Assembly: GCA_002694465.1 (NCBI GenBank)
Contig: NZMG01000043.1
Location: 1-64,000 of the forward strand
Direction: 5' to 3'
Length of the DNA: 64,000 nucleotides
DNA from: Flavobacteriaceae bacterium
GTDB taxonomy: Bacteria; Bacteroidota; Bacteroidia; Flavobacteriales; Flavobacteriaceae
The notes beneath the pieces were generated by a model that was not told where the DNA came from, did not search any database, and saw only the letters and a list, made by a program, of their open reading frames with translations. Made by a program: the position numbers and the translations under genes. Below, piece after piece: positions 56,191 through 64,000 of the stretch (positions are counted from its first letter, which is position 1; each line of letters begins with the position of its first letter).

Positions 56191-57674
56191 TAATGGTTAA
56201 ATAAAAATATTGGTTTAAAATCTACCTTTCCATTTTCATCTAGAATTCGGTAGATTCCTTTGGGAGCTCCTTCACCAATAACTTGGTAACTTCCGTTATC
56301 CTGTAAATGTTCTAAATACTTTTCATTTTCACTTAAATGAGAAAATAAAATACGAAAGGTATTTACAGAAGTTTTTAAACTATCATTAAACTCAGGAACA
56401 TCATTTCGCGGCCATTTTATAGCTCCAAAGGTTCCAAATACCGAATATATATGATCCCTATTTTGTGTTTTATCAAATAATTGATGGGCATATTCATAGC
56501 CAATATATCCTCCATGATCCGACATGATAATAATAAGTGCATCCTTATCATTTTCTTGAATATTGCTTATCAAATTTACAAGAATTTCGTTGGATTGCAC
56601 TACTCTCTCCATCCATAAGGTCTTTTCTTCTTCAATACCCCGACTCTGATCTTCTCTATTGGGAATATGGGCAGGTAAAATATATTCTATGAAAAAAAAG
56701 TGTGGCGAGCTCATATCTAATGGATAGGATTCATCCAAGGCTTCTGTTACTTTCTTGAGCCTTTGGAAACCTGTACTAATTAAGGGAACATCTGTAAATT
56801 TAAAATTACAATAATCGTATCGTAACTCTCTATGATTCATCAAAAAATAGGGAGAATGCAATAACAGATGTGTTTTATAGCCATTGTTTTTGAAAATATT
56901 TAATACCGCGTTGTTCTTCACCAAAACCTCTCGCGGTTTAAACCCATTATTGTGCGAATAAACCTTATTATAATAATGATGCTTCATTTGAAAAATAGCA
57001 GCATTGGTAGACAAAGTAGAAGAATAGTTACTTCTTAAATTTTCATATAGGGTAAAACAGTTAGACTTTAAATAGTTTTTAAATTCGGTAACATCCATAT
57101 TGTAATGCCCTTTTTCAATTTCTGAAAAACTCACATATCCATCGGGTTGAATGAAATAAACATTAGGCTTCTTTTTAAAAACAACACTTTCAATATCATC
57201 GGGTTGTTGCATCCACTGCATATCAATTTGAGTATACCTATACACAGTTGGAATAAAATCCATAAATCCCAAAATGGATAACAACAACTGAAAAACGATT
57301 AACTGTTTATGATATTTAAACAGTAAAAATGATATGGGAATCAACCCCACAAACGTCGCTAAGACTAACTTCTTTGGAATTTTTGCATGAATTATTAGTT
57401 CTATAAAAAATAAAAATAGAAAGGCACTCAGGAAAAAAAGAAACTGCTTTTTATACTTCTTGTATAATTCAATTCTATTGAATTTCTCAAAAAACAAAAA
57501 AAGAAGCGGTGGAACTAATAAAAAAAGGAAAATTAAAAATCCAAACTGAAGCCACGAGTTGGAAAGGTAAAAGTTTTTTGAACTGTAAAATAAAAAAGGA
57601 TATAAACCTGTTGCTAGCCCAGCCAGACCTGCTGGAATATTTTTGGATACTAAAAAGTTAGTAAACCATTTCAT
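56190..57674 (-). CDS. Membrane-bound alkaline-phosphatase-superfamily protein, copy 2
   Basis: This 494-aa paralogue has the same plan as its downstream neighbour: five membrane helices (to about residue 145), PNVYFIQPDGYVS at 170-182 with candidate nucleophile S182, and the metal motif SDHGGY near residue 395. Shared segments such as FFFIEYILPAH and TNAAIFQMKHHYY show a tandem duplication that has since diverged, suggesting different substrates. It begins 2 bp after the kinase-like/methyltransferase fusion gene. Confidence 0.8.
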   Translation of the reverse strand: MKWFTNFLVSKNIPAGLAGLATGLYPFLFYSSKNFYLSNSWLQFGFLIFLFLLVPPLLFLFFEKFNRIELYKKYKKQFLFFLSAFLFLFFIELIIHAKIPKKLVLATFVGLIPISFLLFKYHKQLIVFQLLLSILGFMDFIPTVYRYTQIDMQWMQQPDDIESVVFKKKPNVYFIQPDGYVSFSEIEKGHYNMDVTEFKNYLKSNCFTLYENLRSNYSSTLSTNAAIFQMKHHYYNKVYSHNNGFKPREVLVKNNAVLNIFKNNGYKTHLLLHSPYFLMNHRELRYDYCNFKFTDVPLISTGFQRLKKVTEALDESYPLDMSSPHFFFIEYILPAHIPNREDQSRGIEEEKTLWMERVVQSNEILVNLISNIQENDKDALIIIMSDHGGYIGYEYAHQLFDKTQNRDHIYSVFGTFGAIKWPRNDVPEFNDSLKTSVNTFRILFSHLSENEKYLEHLQDNGSYQVIGEGAPKGIYRILDENGKVDFKPIFLFNH

Positions 57675-57676
57675 TT

Positions 57677-59068
57677 TTACTCCTTTCGTTTTTTAAATTG
57701 AAAGAGTACTCTATTAGTCCCCTTAATTTCTTCCTTTTTTTCAAGGTCAAAATAAGTTAAATAGCCCCTTTCAAAAGCTTCAAGATTGTAAAAATCAAAA
57801 TGATTAATAAACTCTCGTTTTCTAACCAAAAGGGACTCCACCCAAGAGTCCTCACGCTTTGGAAATTCAATGATTAAGTACTTAGAAAATTTCGCAAAAA
57901 AGGCTGCCGATTTTTCAAAAGGGACATTTCCAGAAAGTGTAATATGGTGTATTAATGCCAATGCTAGGGTTACGTCTGGGGCATAATTTTGAAGTCTCTC
58001 AATTAGCGAATCACGCTCCACATTATTAAAGCCAATTCCAGGAGAAGGTTGTAACACATCACATACAAAAGGAAGCATATTCTCTTCTTTATTTTGTTGT
58101 ACTTGCCAATAGTTATATTCTACAGCATTGCTATCGATATCGGTTACTATAACCTCTGGGACTTCTTCTAAAAATGTTCTCGCAAATGTACCGTCGTTTC
58201 CTCCCATATCTATGGCAGATTTAGGCTTTAGGTCCAATACCCAATCTCGTATTAAATGCTTTTTCCCATCAAAAGCTTCTTTATCGTAATTAGTTTTGTT
58301 GTAATAGTCACCCCACTCGGTCGCCTCGCTAACTTTCAGTTTTTTGATATAGTCGAAAAGACTTTCCAAAATATTATTTTGCGCTTTTTTAGAAAGCTTG
58401 GCTACTTTGGTTTCGGCTTTATAATCTTCACTATGCTTACTTTCCATTTTTGCCAATAAGTGAATATTGGTGTAAAGAGTTGAACTGAATTTTGTTTTCT
58501 TGGGAAGCAATGATGCAATTAATTTTACAGGAATCCCATCGATATGGGTTTGCATCATTTTAAAGATTTCGGTACCGTGATAATGTGCTAACACTAACGG
58601 TCCTAAAAAATGTGTAATAAATTGCTTATAAGCCCTCCAAGGGGTATTTTCTTCGTAAAAATCGAACGAAAGGGTGTCAATAAAAACGGTTTTCCCTTTA
58701 TGAAAGGTAACGTTATAAGCTGAAGCATCTTTCAAAATAAAACCCTTGGTTAAGGCGTATTTTTGAATTTGAAGAGTTAATAACGCAGCGTGTTTGTATT
58801 GCTCAAAACTCCATTCATAAGGGTTGGTAATAAACGGAATCTTTTCTGGGGTAATGATAATTGCGTCTTCAGTAACGGAAGTTTCCGTATGTGGAATTAA
58901 CAATCCCTTTTTAAATAAGGTTTCAAAAAAACCTGAAGATTTTAACTTTCGGTATTGCGGAAAATAAATAGGATTAATAACTCTTCGCAAGGTATCGCCA
59001 TCGTGAAAAATATATCCCGATGGATCTCTAAAAGAAGCTTCGTGTGTGTTATTATTTTTTTGATTCAT
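57677..59068 (-). CDS. Probable fusion of a kinase-like domain and a SAM-dependent methyltransferase
   Basis: I start at ATG 59068 (MNQKNNN); the upstream ATG 59116 is deeper in the preceding gene. The 463-aa protein has two parts. Residues 85-140 contain ILKDASAYN and VFID: D114, N119 (five residues later) and D131 (twelve after that) match the catalytic loop and metal Asp of protein-kinase-like/aminoglycoside-kinase folds. From about residue 270 a methyltransferase domain follows: motif I AIDMGGNDGTFA, motif II VTDID and motif IV ALALIHHI. Close relatives are usually annotated only as methyltransferases (NoeA-like). The fold assignment is by eye. Confidence 0.7.
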   Translation of the reverse strand: MNQKNNNTHEASFRDPSGYIFHDGDTLRRVINPIYFPQYRKLKSSGFFETLFKKGLLIPHTETSVTEDAIIITPEKIPFITNPYEWSFEQYKHAALLTLQIQKYALTKGFILKDASAYNVTFHKGKTVFIDTLSFDFYEENTPWRAYKQFITHFLGPLVLAHYHGTEIFKMMQTHIDGIPVKLIASLLPKKTKFSSTLYTNIHLLAKMESKHSEDYKAETKVAKLSKKAQNNILESLFDYIKKLKVSEATEWGDYYNKTNYDKEAFDGKKHLIRDWVLDLKPKSAIDMGGNDGTFARTFLEEVPEVIVTDIDSNAVEYNYWQVQQNKEENMLPFVCDVLQPSPGIGFNNVERDSLIERLQNYAPDVTLALALIHHITLSGNVPFEKSAAFFAKFSKYLIIEFPKREDSWVESLLVRKREFINHFDFYNLEAFERGYLTYFDLEKKEEIKGTNRVLFQFKKRKE

Positions 59069-59270
59069 TTTCTTGGGTTTCATCGTCTTCGATATCAATG
59101 GAATCATAGTGCTCATCTTCCTCTTTTATTAATCCAAAGAAAGATTTCACCTTGTACATTACATTTTTCGAAAATAATAAAATCCCAGCGGCTGCAGCAA
59201 CAATCGCTTGCACAATCATTGCACCCAAACCTGGATCGAAGTATAAAGATATCATTAAAAAATTATTCAT
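59052..59270 (-). CDS. Small single-pass membrane protein heading the glycan operon
   Basis: The 72-aa protein starts MNNFLMISLYFDPGLGAMIVQ, has one membrane segment (about 16-34) and a cytoplasmic acidic tail (DSIDIEDDETQEN). The FDPG-G-IIQ opening recurs in small proteins next to surface-glycan methyltransferases in several phyla, so it is likely a real partner rather than noise. Its last 17 bp overlap the start of the fusion enzyme gene. It may anchor that enzyme to the membrane; this is inference. Confidence 0.75.
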   Translation of the reverse strand: MNNFLMISLYFDPGLGAMIVQAIVAAAAGILLFSKNVMYKVKSFFGLIKEEDEHYDSIDIEDDETQENESKK

Positions 59271-59339
59271 AATTCACCCTATTTTTACAAAACCTCAACA
59301 AAATAACTAAAAAACGAGGAGACTATGCTTTTATTTTAC

Positions 59340-61133
59340 TTAAAGTTTACCTCGTTTACGGTCCACCTCTTTTAAGAAAATTTTACGCAGCCTTAAATGT
59401 TTTGGGGTTACCTCCACAAATTCGTCTTTTTGAATATACTCCAACGCTTCTTCTAGCGAAAACTTAATCGCAGGAACAATCTTCGCCTTATCGTCTGCTC
59501 CAGAAGAACGTACGTTACTCAATTTTTTTGTTTTGGTTACATTCACCACCATATCATCTTGACGAGAGTTTTCACCAATTACTTGTCCTTCGTAAATATC
59601 TTCTCCCGGATCGATAAAAAATCGTCCTCTTTCCTGTAATTTATCAATAGAATAAGGAATTGCGGTACCATTTTCCATAGAAACCAAACTTCCGTTTTGT
59701 CTTTCAGGAATTCCTCCTTTTAAAGGCTGGTATTCAAGAAAACGGTGTGTCATAATAGCCTCCCCTGCAGTAGCAGTTAGCAACTGATTTCGTAAACCAA
59801 TAATTCCACGTGATGGAATTAAAAACTTACATATCATACGCTCGCCTTTTCCTTCCATGCTTATCATTTCGCCTTTACGTATGGTTACCATATCAATAGC
59901 ACGACCACTTACTTCTTCTGGTAGGTCGATGGTTAATTCTTCAACTGGTTCGCATTTAACACCATCTACCTCTTTTATAATTACCTGTGGCTGACCAATT
60001 TGAAGCTCATATCCTTCACGGCGCATGGTTTCTATTAAAACAGAAAGGTGTAATACCCCTCTTCCAAATACCATAAATTTATCGGCACTATCGGTTGGCT
60101 GCATTCTAAGCGCCAAGTTTTTCTCCAATTCTTTTTCCAGGCGTTCTTTAATGTGTCTTGAGGTCACAAACTTTCCATCTTTTCCGAAGAAAGGAGAATC
60201 GTTTATCGTGAACAACATACTCATCGTAGGCTCATCTATGGCAATAGTTTGCAGTGCTTCAGGGTTTTCAAAATCGGCAACAGTATCACCAATTTCAAAT
60301 CCTTCCAATCCTACAATGGCACAAATATCACCAGCACTTACTTCGGTTACTTTTTTTCTTCCAAGCCCTTCAAATATGTGTAGCTCTTTAATTCTAGATT
60401 TTTGAATTTTACCATCTCTTTTCACCAAAGAAATAGGCATATTTTCTTTTAAAATTCCTCTTTGTAAACGTCCAATAGCAATTCGTCCTGTAAACGAAGA
60501 ATAGTCTAAAGATGTAATCAACATTTGAGAGGTTCCTTCTTCGGTTTTAGGTGATGGAATATGCTCCAATACCATATCCAACAGAGATTCTATGTTATTG
60601 GTAGGTTTTTTCCAATCATCACTCATCCAGTTGTGCTTTGCAGAACCGTACACCGTTGGGAAATCCAGCTGCCATTCTTCGGCACCTAGTTCAAACATTA
60701 AATCAAAAACCGCTTCGTGCACCTCGTCTGGAGTACAGTTTTCTTTATCTACTTTGTTAATAACCACGCAAGGCTTTTTTCCTAAGGAAATAGCTTTTTG
60801 AAGTACAAAACGGGTTTGTGGCATGGGGCCTTCAAAGGCATCTACCAACAACAAAACGCCATCTGCCATGTTTAATACACGCTCCACTTCACCACCAAAA
60901 TCGGCGTGACCAGGGGTGTCGATGATGTTAATTTTGGTGTCTTTATAAATTACCGAAACGTTTTTTGAGGTAATGGTAATACCACGCTCACGCTCCAAGT
61001 CGTTATTATCAAGGATCAATTCGCCTGTTTTTTCGTTTTCACGGAACAAGCTACAGTGGTGTAAAATCTTATCTACCAATGTGGTTTTACCGTGGTCTAC
61101 GTGGGCTATAATAGCAATGTTTTTAATCTTCAT
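59340..61133 (-). CDS. typA: Ribosome-associated GTPase TypA/BipA
   Basis: The 597-aa translational GTPase has P-loop AHVDHGKTT at residues 10-18, [22 protein letters not shown] and NKVD, then EF-G-like domains and the BipA-specific C-terminus ([15 protein letters not shown] form: [13 protein letters not shown]). It helps 50S assembly and stress or cold adaptation. It has its own -7 element (TACTTTTG) and is divergent from kdsA. Confidence 0.98.
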   Translation of the reverse strand: MKIKNIAIIAHVDHGKTTLVDKILHHCSLFRENEKTGELILDNNDLERERGITITSKNVSVIYKDTKINIIDTPGHADFGGEVERVLNMADGVLLLVDAFEGPMPQTRFVLQKAISLGKKPCVVINKVDKENCTPDEVHEAVFDLMFELGAEEWQLDFPTVYGSAKHNWMSDDWKKPTNNIESLLDMVLEHIPSPKTEEGTSQMLITSLDYSSFTGRIAIGRLQRGILKENMPISLVKRDGKIQKSRIKELHIFEGLGRKKVTEVSAGDICAIVGLEGFEIGDTVADFENPEALQTIAIDEPTMSMLFTINDSPFFGKDGKFVTSRHIKERLEKELEKNLALRMQPTDSADKFMVFGRGVLHLSVLIETMRREGYELQIGQPQVIIKEVDGVKCEPVEELTIDLPEEVSGRAIDMVTIRKGEMISMEGKGERMICKFLIPSRGIIGLRNQLLTATAGEAIMTHRFLEYQPLKGGIPERQNGSLVSMENGTAIPYSIDKLQERGRFFIDPGEDIYEGQVIGENSRQDDMVVNVTKTKKLSNVRSSGADDKAKIVPAIKFSLEEALEYIQKDEFVEVTPKHLRLRKIFLKEVDRKRGKL

Positions 61134-61156
61134 GACTTCCCCTTTTTTAGGACGGG

Positions 61157-61164
61157 CAAAAGTA
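61157..61164 (-). promoter_or_regulatory. Predicted -7 element of typA
   Basis: The minus strand reads TACTTTTG, matching TAnnTTTG, 24 nt before ATG 61133. Confidence 0.5.
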
Positions 61165-61257
61165 CTGCTATTTCCTTGAATATTTGTACTTTATTGAATT
61201 ATTATTTTTCTAAGCATCCTTCGAATAGAAATCCCTAATTCAGCTAATGAAAATGAT

Positions 61258-61265
61258 TATCTTTG
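61258..61265 (+). promoter_or_regulatory. Predicted -7 element of kdsA
   Basis: The plus strand reads TATCTTTG, matching TAnnTTTG, 19 nt before ATG 61285. A start at TTG 61279 would leave almost no leader, which supports the ATG. Confidence 0.5.
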
Positions 61266-61284
61266 ACGTTCAAAACTATTGTAC

Positions 61285-62103
61285 ATGAATCTCGACCTTA
61301 TTCCGAAGCTAAAACACACCCAATCCAACAACTTTTTTTTGCTAGCTGGTCCTTGTGCTATTGAAGGCGAAGAAATGGCATTACGTATTGCCGAAAAAAT
61401 TGTTGGGATTACCAACAAACTTGAAATTCCGTACATTTTTAAAGGCAGTTTTAAGAAGGCCAATCGAAGCAGGATTGATAGTTTTACAGGAATAGGCGAT
61501 GAAAAGGCATTGAAAATTCTGAAAAAAGTCTCGGAGACTTTTGATGTTCCCACGGTGACTGATATTCATGAAGTAAGTGATGCTGCCATGGCCGCCCAAT
61601 ATGTGGATGTGCTTCAAATTCCAGCATTTTTAGTTCGCCAAACCGATTTAGTGGTTGCCGCTGCACAGACAGGAAAAGTAGTCAACCTTAAAAAAGGACA
61701 GTTTATGAGTCCTGAAAGTATGAAACATGCTGTGACAAAAGTTACCGATTGCAACAACAAACAGGTTCTTATTACCGATCGCGGAACCATGTTTGGCTAC
61801 CAAGATATGATTGTTGATTTTAGAGGCATCCCTACCATGAAACAATTTGCTCCTACCGTTTTGGATGTAACGCATAGTTTACAACAACCCAATCAGAGTG
61901 CAGGTGTTACGGGCGGTCGTCCCGAAATGATTAGCACCATTGCGAGAGCGGGAATTGCTGTAGGCGTAGATGGAATATTTATTGAAACACATTTTGATCC
62001 TAAAAATGCAAAAAGTGATGGGGCTAATATGCTTGATTTAAGTTTATTGGAAAAATTACTTACCGACTTGGTGGCAATTCGAAAAACGGTTAACGCACTT
62101 TAA
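61285..62103 (+). CDS. kdsA: 3-deoxy-8-phosphooctulonate synthase (KDO-8-P synthase)
   Basis: The enzyme condenses arabinose 5-phosphate and PEP to Kdo-8-phosphate, the first step to the LPS inner-core sugar. I start at ATG 61285 (MNLDLIPKLKH, 272 aa), since the in-frame TTG two codons earlier is an unlikely start. Diagnostic blocks: FLLAGPCAIEGEEMA, IFKGSFKKANRSRIDSFTGIG, PTVTDIHE, LQIPAFLVRQTDL, TDRGTMFGY and DVTHSLQQPN. It proves an LPS-bearing envelope. The 3' end overlaps the convergent DUF1801 gene by 14 bp. Confidence 0.97.
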   Translation: MNLDLIPKLKHTQSNNFFLLAGPCAIEGEEMALRIAEKIVGITNKLEIPYIFKGSFKKANRSRIDSFTGIGDEKALKILKKVSETFDVPTVTDIHEVSDAAMAAQYVDVLQIPAFLVRQTDLVVAAAQTGKVVNLKKGQFMSPESMKHAVTKVTDCNNKQVLITDRGTMFGYQDMIVDFRGIPTMKQFAPTVLDVTHSLQQPNQSAGVTGGRPEMISTIARAGIAVGVDGIFIETHFDPKNAKSDGANMLDLSLLEKLLTDLVAIRKTVNAL

Positions 62104-62452
62104 AACCCTCTTCCCTTGTTCGGTAGGCTTCTTTAATACAACGAATTAATAATTTAGCATCAATTTCTTCGGGAGTGCGATATCGTAATGATTTTACACG
62201 TTTTCTTTTTTCAGAAATTAAATCTTGATGTTTAATTAAGAATTCATCCGAAAGCCAAAAGCAAACATCTACATAGCCTTTAGTAACGTTTAAATAGCAA
62301 ATAGGACAACCTTCTGTAAAATAAAAAGGCAAACGCCATTTGTAAAGCAACTCAAAATTTGGAAGTGTTTGCTCCACAAGCACCTGCACTTGTATAAGAA
62401 TAGTTTTAAAGGGTTCTGGTTTTTCGAGTATGTAAGCTTCGGCTGGATTCAT
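62090..62452 (-). CDS. DUF1801 family protein
   Basis: The 120-aa cytoplasmic protein fits DUF1801/YdhG-like by its NPAEAYILEKPEPFKTILIQV start, LLYKWRLPFYFTEG (Trp- and Pro-containing core strand) and VDVCFWLSDEFL. Family members are single-domain proteins of unknown role. It overlaps the kdsA 3' end by 14 bp in convergent orientation. A hairpin with a T-run lies directly before its start codon. Confidence 0.85.
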   Translation of the reverse strand: MNPAEAYILEKPEPFKTILIQVQVLVEQTLPNFELLYKWRLPFYFTEGCPICYLNVTKGYVDVCFWLSDEFLIKHQDLISEKRKRVKSLRYRTPEEIDAKLLIRCIKEAYRTREEGFKVR

Positions 62453-62465
62453 ATTCTAAAAATAA

Positions 62466-62493
62466 AAAAGGTTGTTCAAGAGAACAACCTTTT
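62466..62493. terminator. Bidirectional hairpin terminator before the DUF1801 gene
   Basis: Arms AAAAGGTTGTTC (62466-62477) and GAACAACCTTTT (62482-62493) pair perfectly over 12 bp with a 4-nt loop. The minus strand then continues TTATTTTT; the plus strand has a weaker TTTTCTT. It could end kdsA transcripts (plus) or stop antisense transcription from the repeat region (minus). Confidence 0.65.
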
Positions 62494-62627
62494 CTTAGCA
62501 AAATAACCGCATTTTTAACTCCCCAGTTAATCATTAGACGATTATTACTATAAACTTAAAATTCGATGGCCAATTAACAAAAAGCTTTATCACTTCAAAT
62601 ATGCAACCTTTTTATGAATAAATGCAA

Positions 62628-62693
62628 CAGGGTTTTTCCTGTTTTTAAAGGGGATTTTTCCTATTTTTTATCAGGGTTTTTCCTGTTTTTAAA
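62628..62693. repeat. Three tandem 22-bp repeats upstream of the lipoprotein gene
   Basis: Units at 62628-62649 and 62672-62693 are identical (core CAGGGTTTTTCCTG plus TTTTTAAA); the middle unit 62650-62671 is a variant (core GGGGATTTTTCCTA). Each core has the AGG/GGG-N6-CCT dyad. The 22-bp period places all cores on one face of the helix, as expected for a cooperatively bound regulator. Confidence 0.75.
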
Positions 62694-62796
62694 AATTAAG
62701 GGAAAACTTTACATCAAAAACAATTTGACAATTTTAATTTTTGCATTCTTAAAAATAAGGGGTAACATTGTTTAAAAATTATTATAAATATCTCAA

Positions 62797-64000
62797 ATGC
62801 AAAGTAAGTATCTGTTCCTTCTACTCTTAATTGTGATTTGCTCTTGTAAAGAAGAACCCAAAGAAATAAAAACGGCAGAAGAAAATCCAAAAAATTCGGA
62901 TTATAGGATTTCTACAATACAAATGATAGATAGCATCCAATCTATTAAGTCTAATGTTAACTTTAGACAGCATATATATGAAAGCTCTGAAAAACTAAAG
63001 TTGGTCGAAAAAGAGTTAAATGCTGCCAAAGCAAAAAATCAACTTCCCATAAATTTATATGTCGAATACGGCAAAACATTACTTGATGCTGGAAGATCTC
63101 AAGATGCAGTCAATGTTTTTGAAGATCTTTTAATTAGAATGCCAGAAAACAAAGTAATTAACACCACAACAAAAGGGCTTCATGAAGCGCTAGCCATTAG
63201 CTATATGCGAATAGGTGAACAACTAAATTGCAGAGACAATCACACTACAGAGTCCTGTCTATTCCCAATAAAAGGTGGCGGAGTCCATAAAAATAAAACG
63301 GGTTCACAAAAAGCCATTGAAATTTATAAAGAAATACTGAAGGTATTTCCAGATGATCTTCAAAGCAAATGGTTATTAAATGTTGCATATATGACTCTCG
63401 GCGAATATCCCACTGCCGTGCCAACGCATTTATTAATTCCTCCAAATGTTTTTAAACCCGAATACAACTTACCCGTTTTTGAAAATATTTCAATGAGCAT
63501 AGGTTTGGATGTAAATGAACTTGCGGGTGGAGTCATTGTTGATGATTTTAACAATGATGGCTATATCGATGTACTCGTGTCTTCTTGGGGATTGTTTGGA
63601 CAACTTCATTATTTTGAAAGTGATGGAAATGGCAGTTACGTTGAAAAAACTGAAATTTCTGGGTTAAATGGTCTTACTGGTGGTTTAAATATGGTTCAGG
63701 CAGATTATAACAATGACGGTCATTTAGACTTTTACATCATCCGAAGCGCTTGGAGTGGTTATAAATGGATGGGACAACTCCCCAATTCTTTAATAAAGAA
63801 TAACGGCGATGGTACGTTTAGTGATGTAACCATAGCTACGGGAATGTATGCCCCCCACCCCACTCAATCTGCTGTTTGGTTCGATTTTAATGCTGATGGT
63901 TGGTTGGATTTATATGTGGGTAATGAAACGCACACCGCACAGGAATTGAATCCTGCACAATTTTTTTTAAATCAAAAAGATGGAACATTTAAAGATATAG
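62797..64000 (+). CDS. TPR and FG-GAP/VCBS-repeat lipoprotein, 3' end beyond the window
   Basis: The gene runs off the right edge after about 401 codons. It starts with a lipoprotein signal (LLLLLIVICSC, candidate lipidated C17). Residues ~65-215 are TPR-like (YGKTLLDAGRSQDAVNVFEDLL; WLLNVAYMTLGEYPTAV). From ~245 calcium-loop FG-GAP repeats begin: DFNNDGYIDV (~250), DYNNDGHLDF (~303) and DFNADGWLDLY (~364). This matches the CRTAC/ASPIC-type surface proteins of Bacteroidota, whose C-terminal ASPIC domain would lie beyond the window. Function is unknown; the repeat array upstream suggests specific regulation. Confidence 0.85.
   Translation, partial: MQSKYLFLLLLIVICSCKEEPKEIKTAEENPKNSDYRISTIQMIDSIQSIKSNVNFRQHIYESSEKLKLVEKELNAAKAKNQLPINLYVEYGKTLLDAGRSQDAVNVFEDLLIRMPENKVINTTTKGLHEALAISYMRIGEQLNCRDNHTTESCLFPIKGGGVHKNKTGSQKAIEIYKEILKVFPDDLQSKWLLNVAYMTLGEYPTAVPTHLLIPPNVFKPEYNLPVFENISMSIGLDVNELAGGVIVDDFNNDGYIDVLVSSWGLFGQLHYFESDGNGSYVEKTEISGLNGLTGGLNMVQADYNNDGHLDFYIIRSAWSGYKWMGQLPNSLIKNNGDGTFSDVTIATGMYAPHPTQSAVWFDFNADGWLDLYVGNETHTAQELNPAQFFLNQKDGTFKDI

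Larger units (their letters stand above)
62453..62796. other. 344-bp divergent intergenic region with hairpin and 22-bp repeat array
   Basis: No gene is evident. From left to right it contains a 12-bp-stem bidirectional hairpin (62466-62493), about 130 bp of plain AT-rich sequence, three tandem 22-bp units (62628-62693), and an AT-rich leader to the lipoprotein gene at 62797. A near-match to the -7 consensus (TA-N3-TTTG at 62735-62743) is the only promoter candidate for that gene. Confidence 0.6.

Noticed and set aside
46802..59270. Horizontally acquired genomic island
   Set aside because: The glycan locus is AT-rich and variable in nature, but no integrase, tRNA junction or direct repeats mark its ends, so transfer cannot be shown from this sequence.
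62628..62693. CRISPR array
   Set aside because: There are only three units, no unique spacers of CRISPR size (the 8-bp linkers are themselves repeated), and no cas genes nearby.

Overview
The window is chromosomal DNA from a member of the Bacteroidota, most likely a marine Flavobacteriaceae species. Evidence: AT-rich sequence; promoters of the TAnnTTTG type, often exactly TATATTTG; almost no Shine-Dalgarno sequences except one perfect case before rpsU; a type IX secretion (T9SS) sorting domain; flavobacterial families (DUF2851, DUF3467, DUF1343/NamZ, CarboxypepD_reg-like surface proteins, surface proteins beginning QVGIGTTNP); and a continuous tRNA-tuf-tRNA-secE-nusG-rplKAJL-rpoBC block. No insertion sequence, prophage, CRISPR array or rRNA gene was seen.

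Layout. 1-5.1 kb: secreted or surface proteins around prfC. 5.3-19 kb: one long minus-strand information-processing unit, from tRNA-Thr(TGT), tRNA-Tyr, tRNA-Gly and tRNA-Thr(GGT) through tuf, tRNA-Trp, secE, nusG, rplK, rplA, rplJ, rplL, rpoB and rpoC to a DUF3467 gene and a strong terminator. Several of its gene junctions carry hairpins. 19-20.7 kb: hpf, a xerC-type recombinase and rpsU. 20.7-46.7 kb: mixed housekeeping and envelope genes: acyl-CoA dehydrogenase, alanine symporter, K+ channel, cysteine synthase, LolCE/FtsX-like permease, NamZ, an LRR protein with T9SS tail, a YkgJ protein, methyltransferase, metalloprotease lipoprotein, amidohydrolase, a TPR/outer-membrane barrel pair, FtsE and a subtilase.

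46.8-59.3 kb is a surface-glycan locus. Four glycosyltransferases lie on one side. On the other, eight tightly packed minus-strand genes encode a small membrane protein, a probable kinase-like/SAM-methyltransferase fusion, two tandem membrane alkaline-phosphatase-superfamily proteins, a FemAB-like acyltransferase, a sugar aminotransferase, a Wzx-type flippase and a dTDP-sugar ketoisomerase. Together they look able to make a 3-amino-3,6-dideoxysugar, export a lipid-linked glycan and decorate it on the outer face. typA and kdsA (Kdo synthesis for LPS) follow. The window ends inside a TPR/FG-GAP lipoprotein gene preceded by a 3 x 22-bp repeat array.

Most notable points: the kinase-methyltransferase fusion, reminiscent of the WbdD O-antigen terminator with reversed domain order; a FemAB-like gene whose family N-terminus can only be read from a non-AUG codon; the lone perfect Shine-Dalgarno sequence on rpsU; a 48-bp duplicated ykgJ 3' end bracketing the LRR gene; and an AGG-N6-CCT motif shared by the upstream regions of three surface-protein genes. 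All functional calls come from reading motifs by eye; no database search was run.
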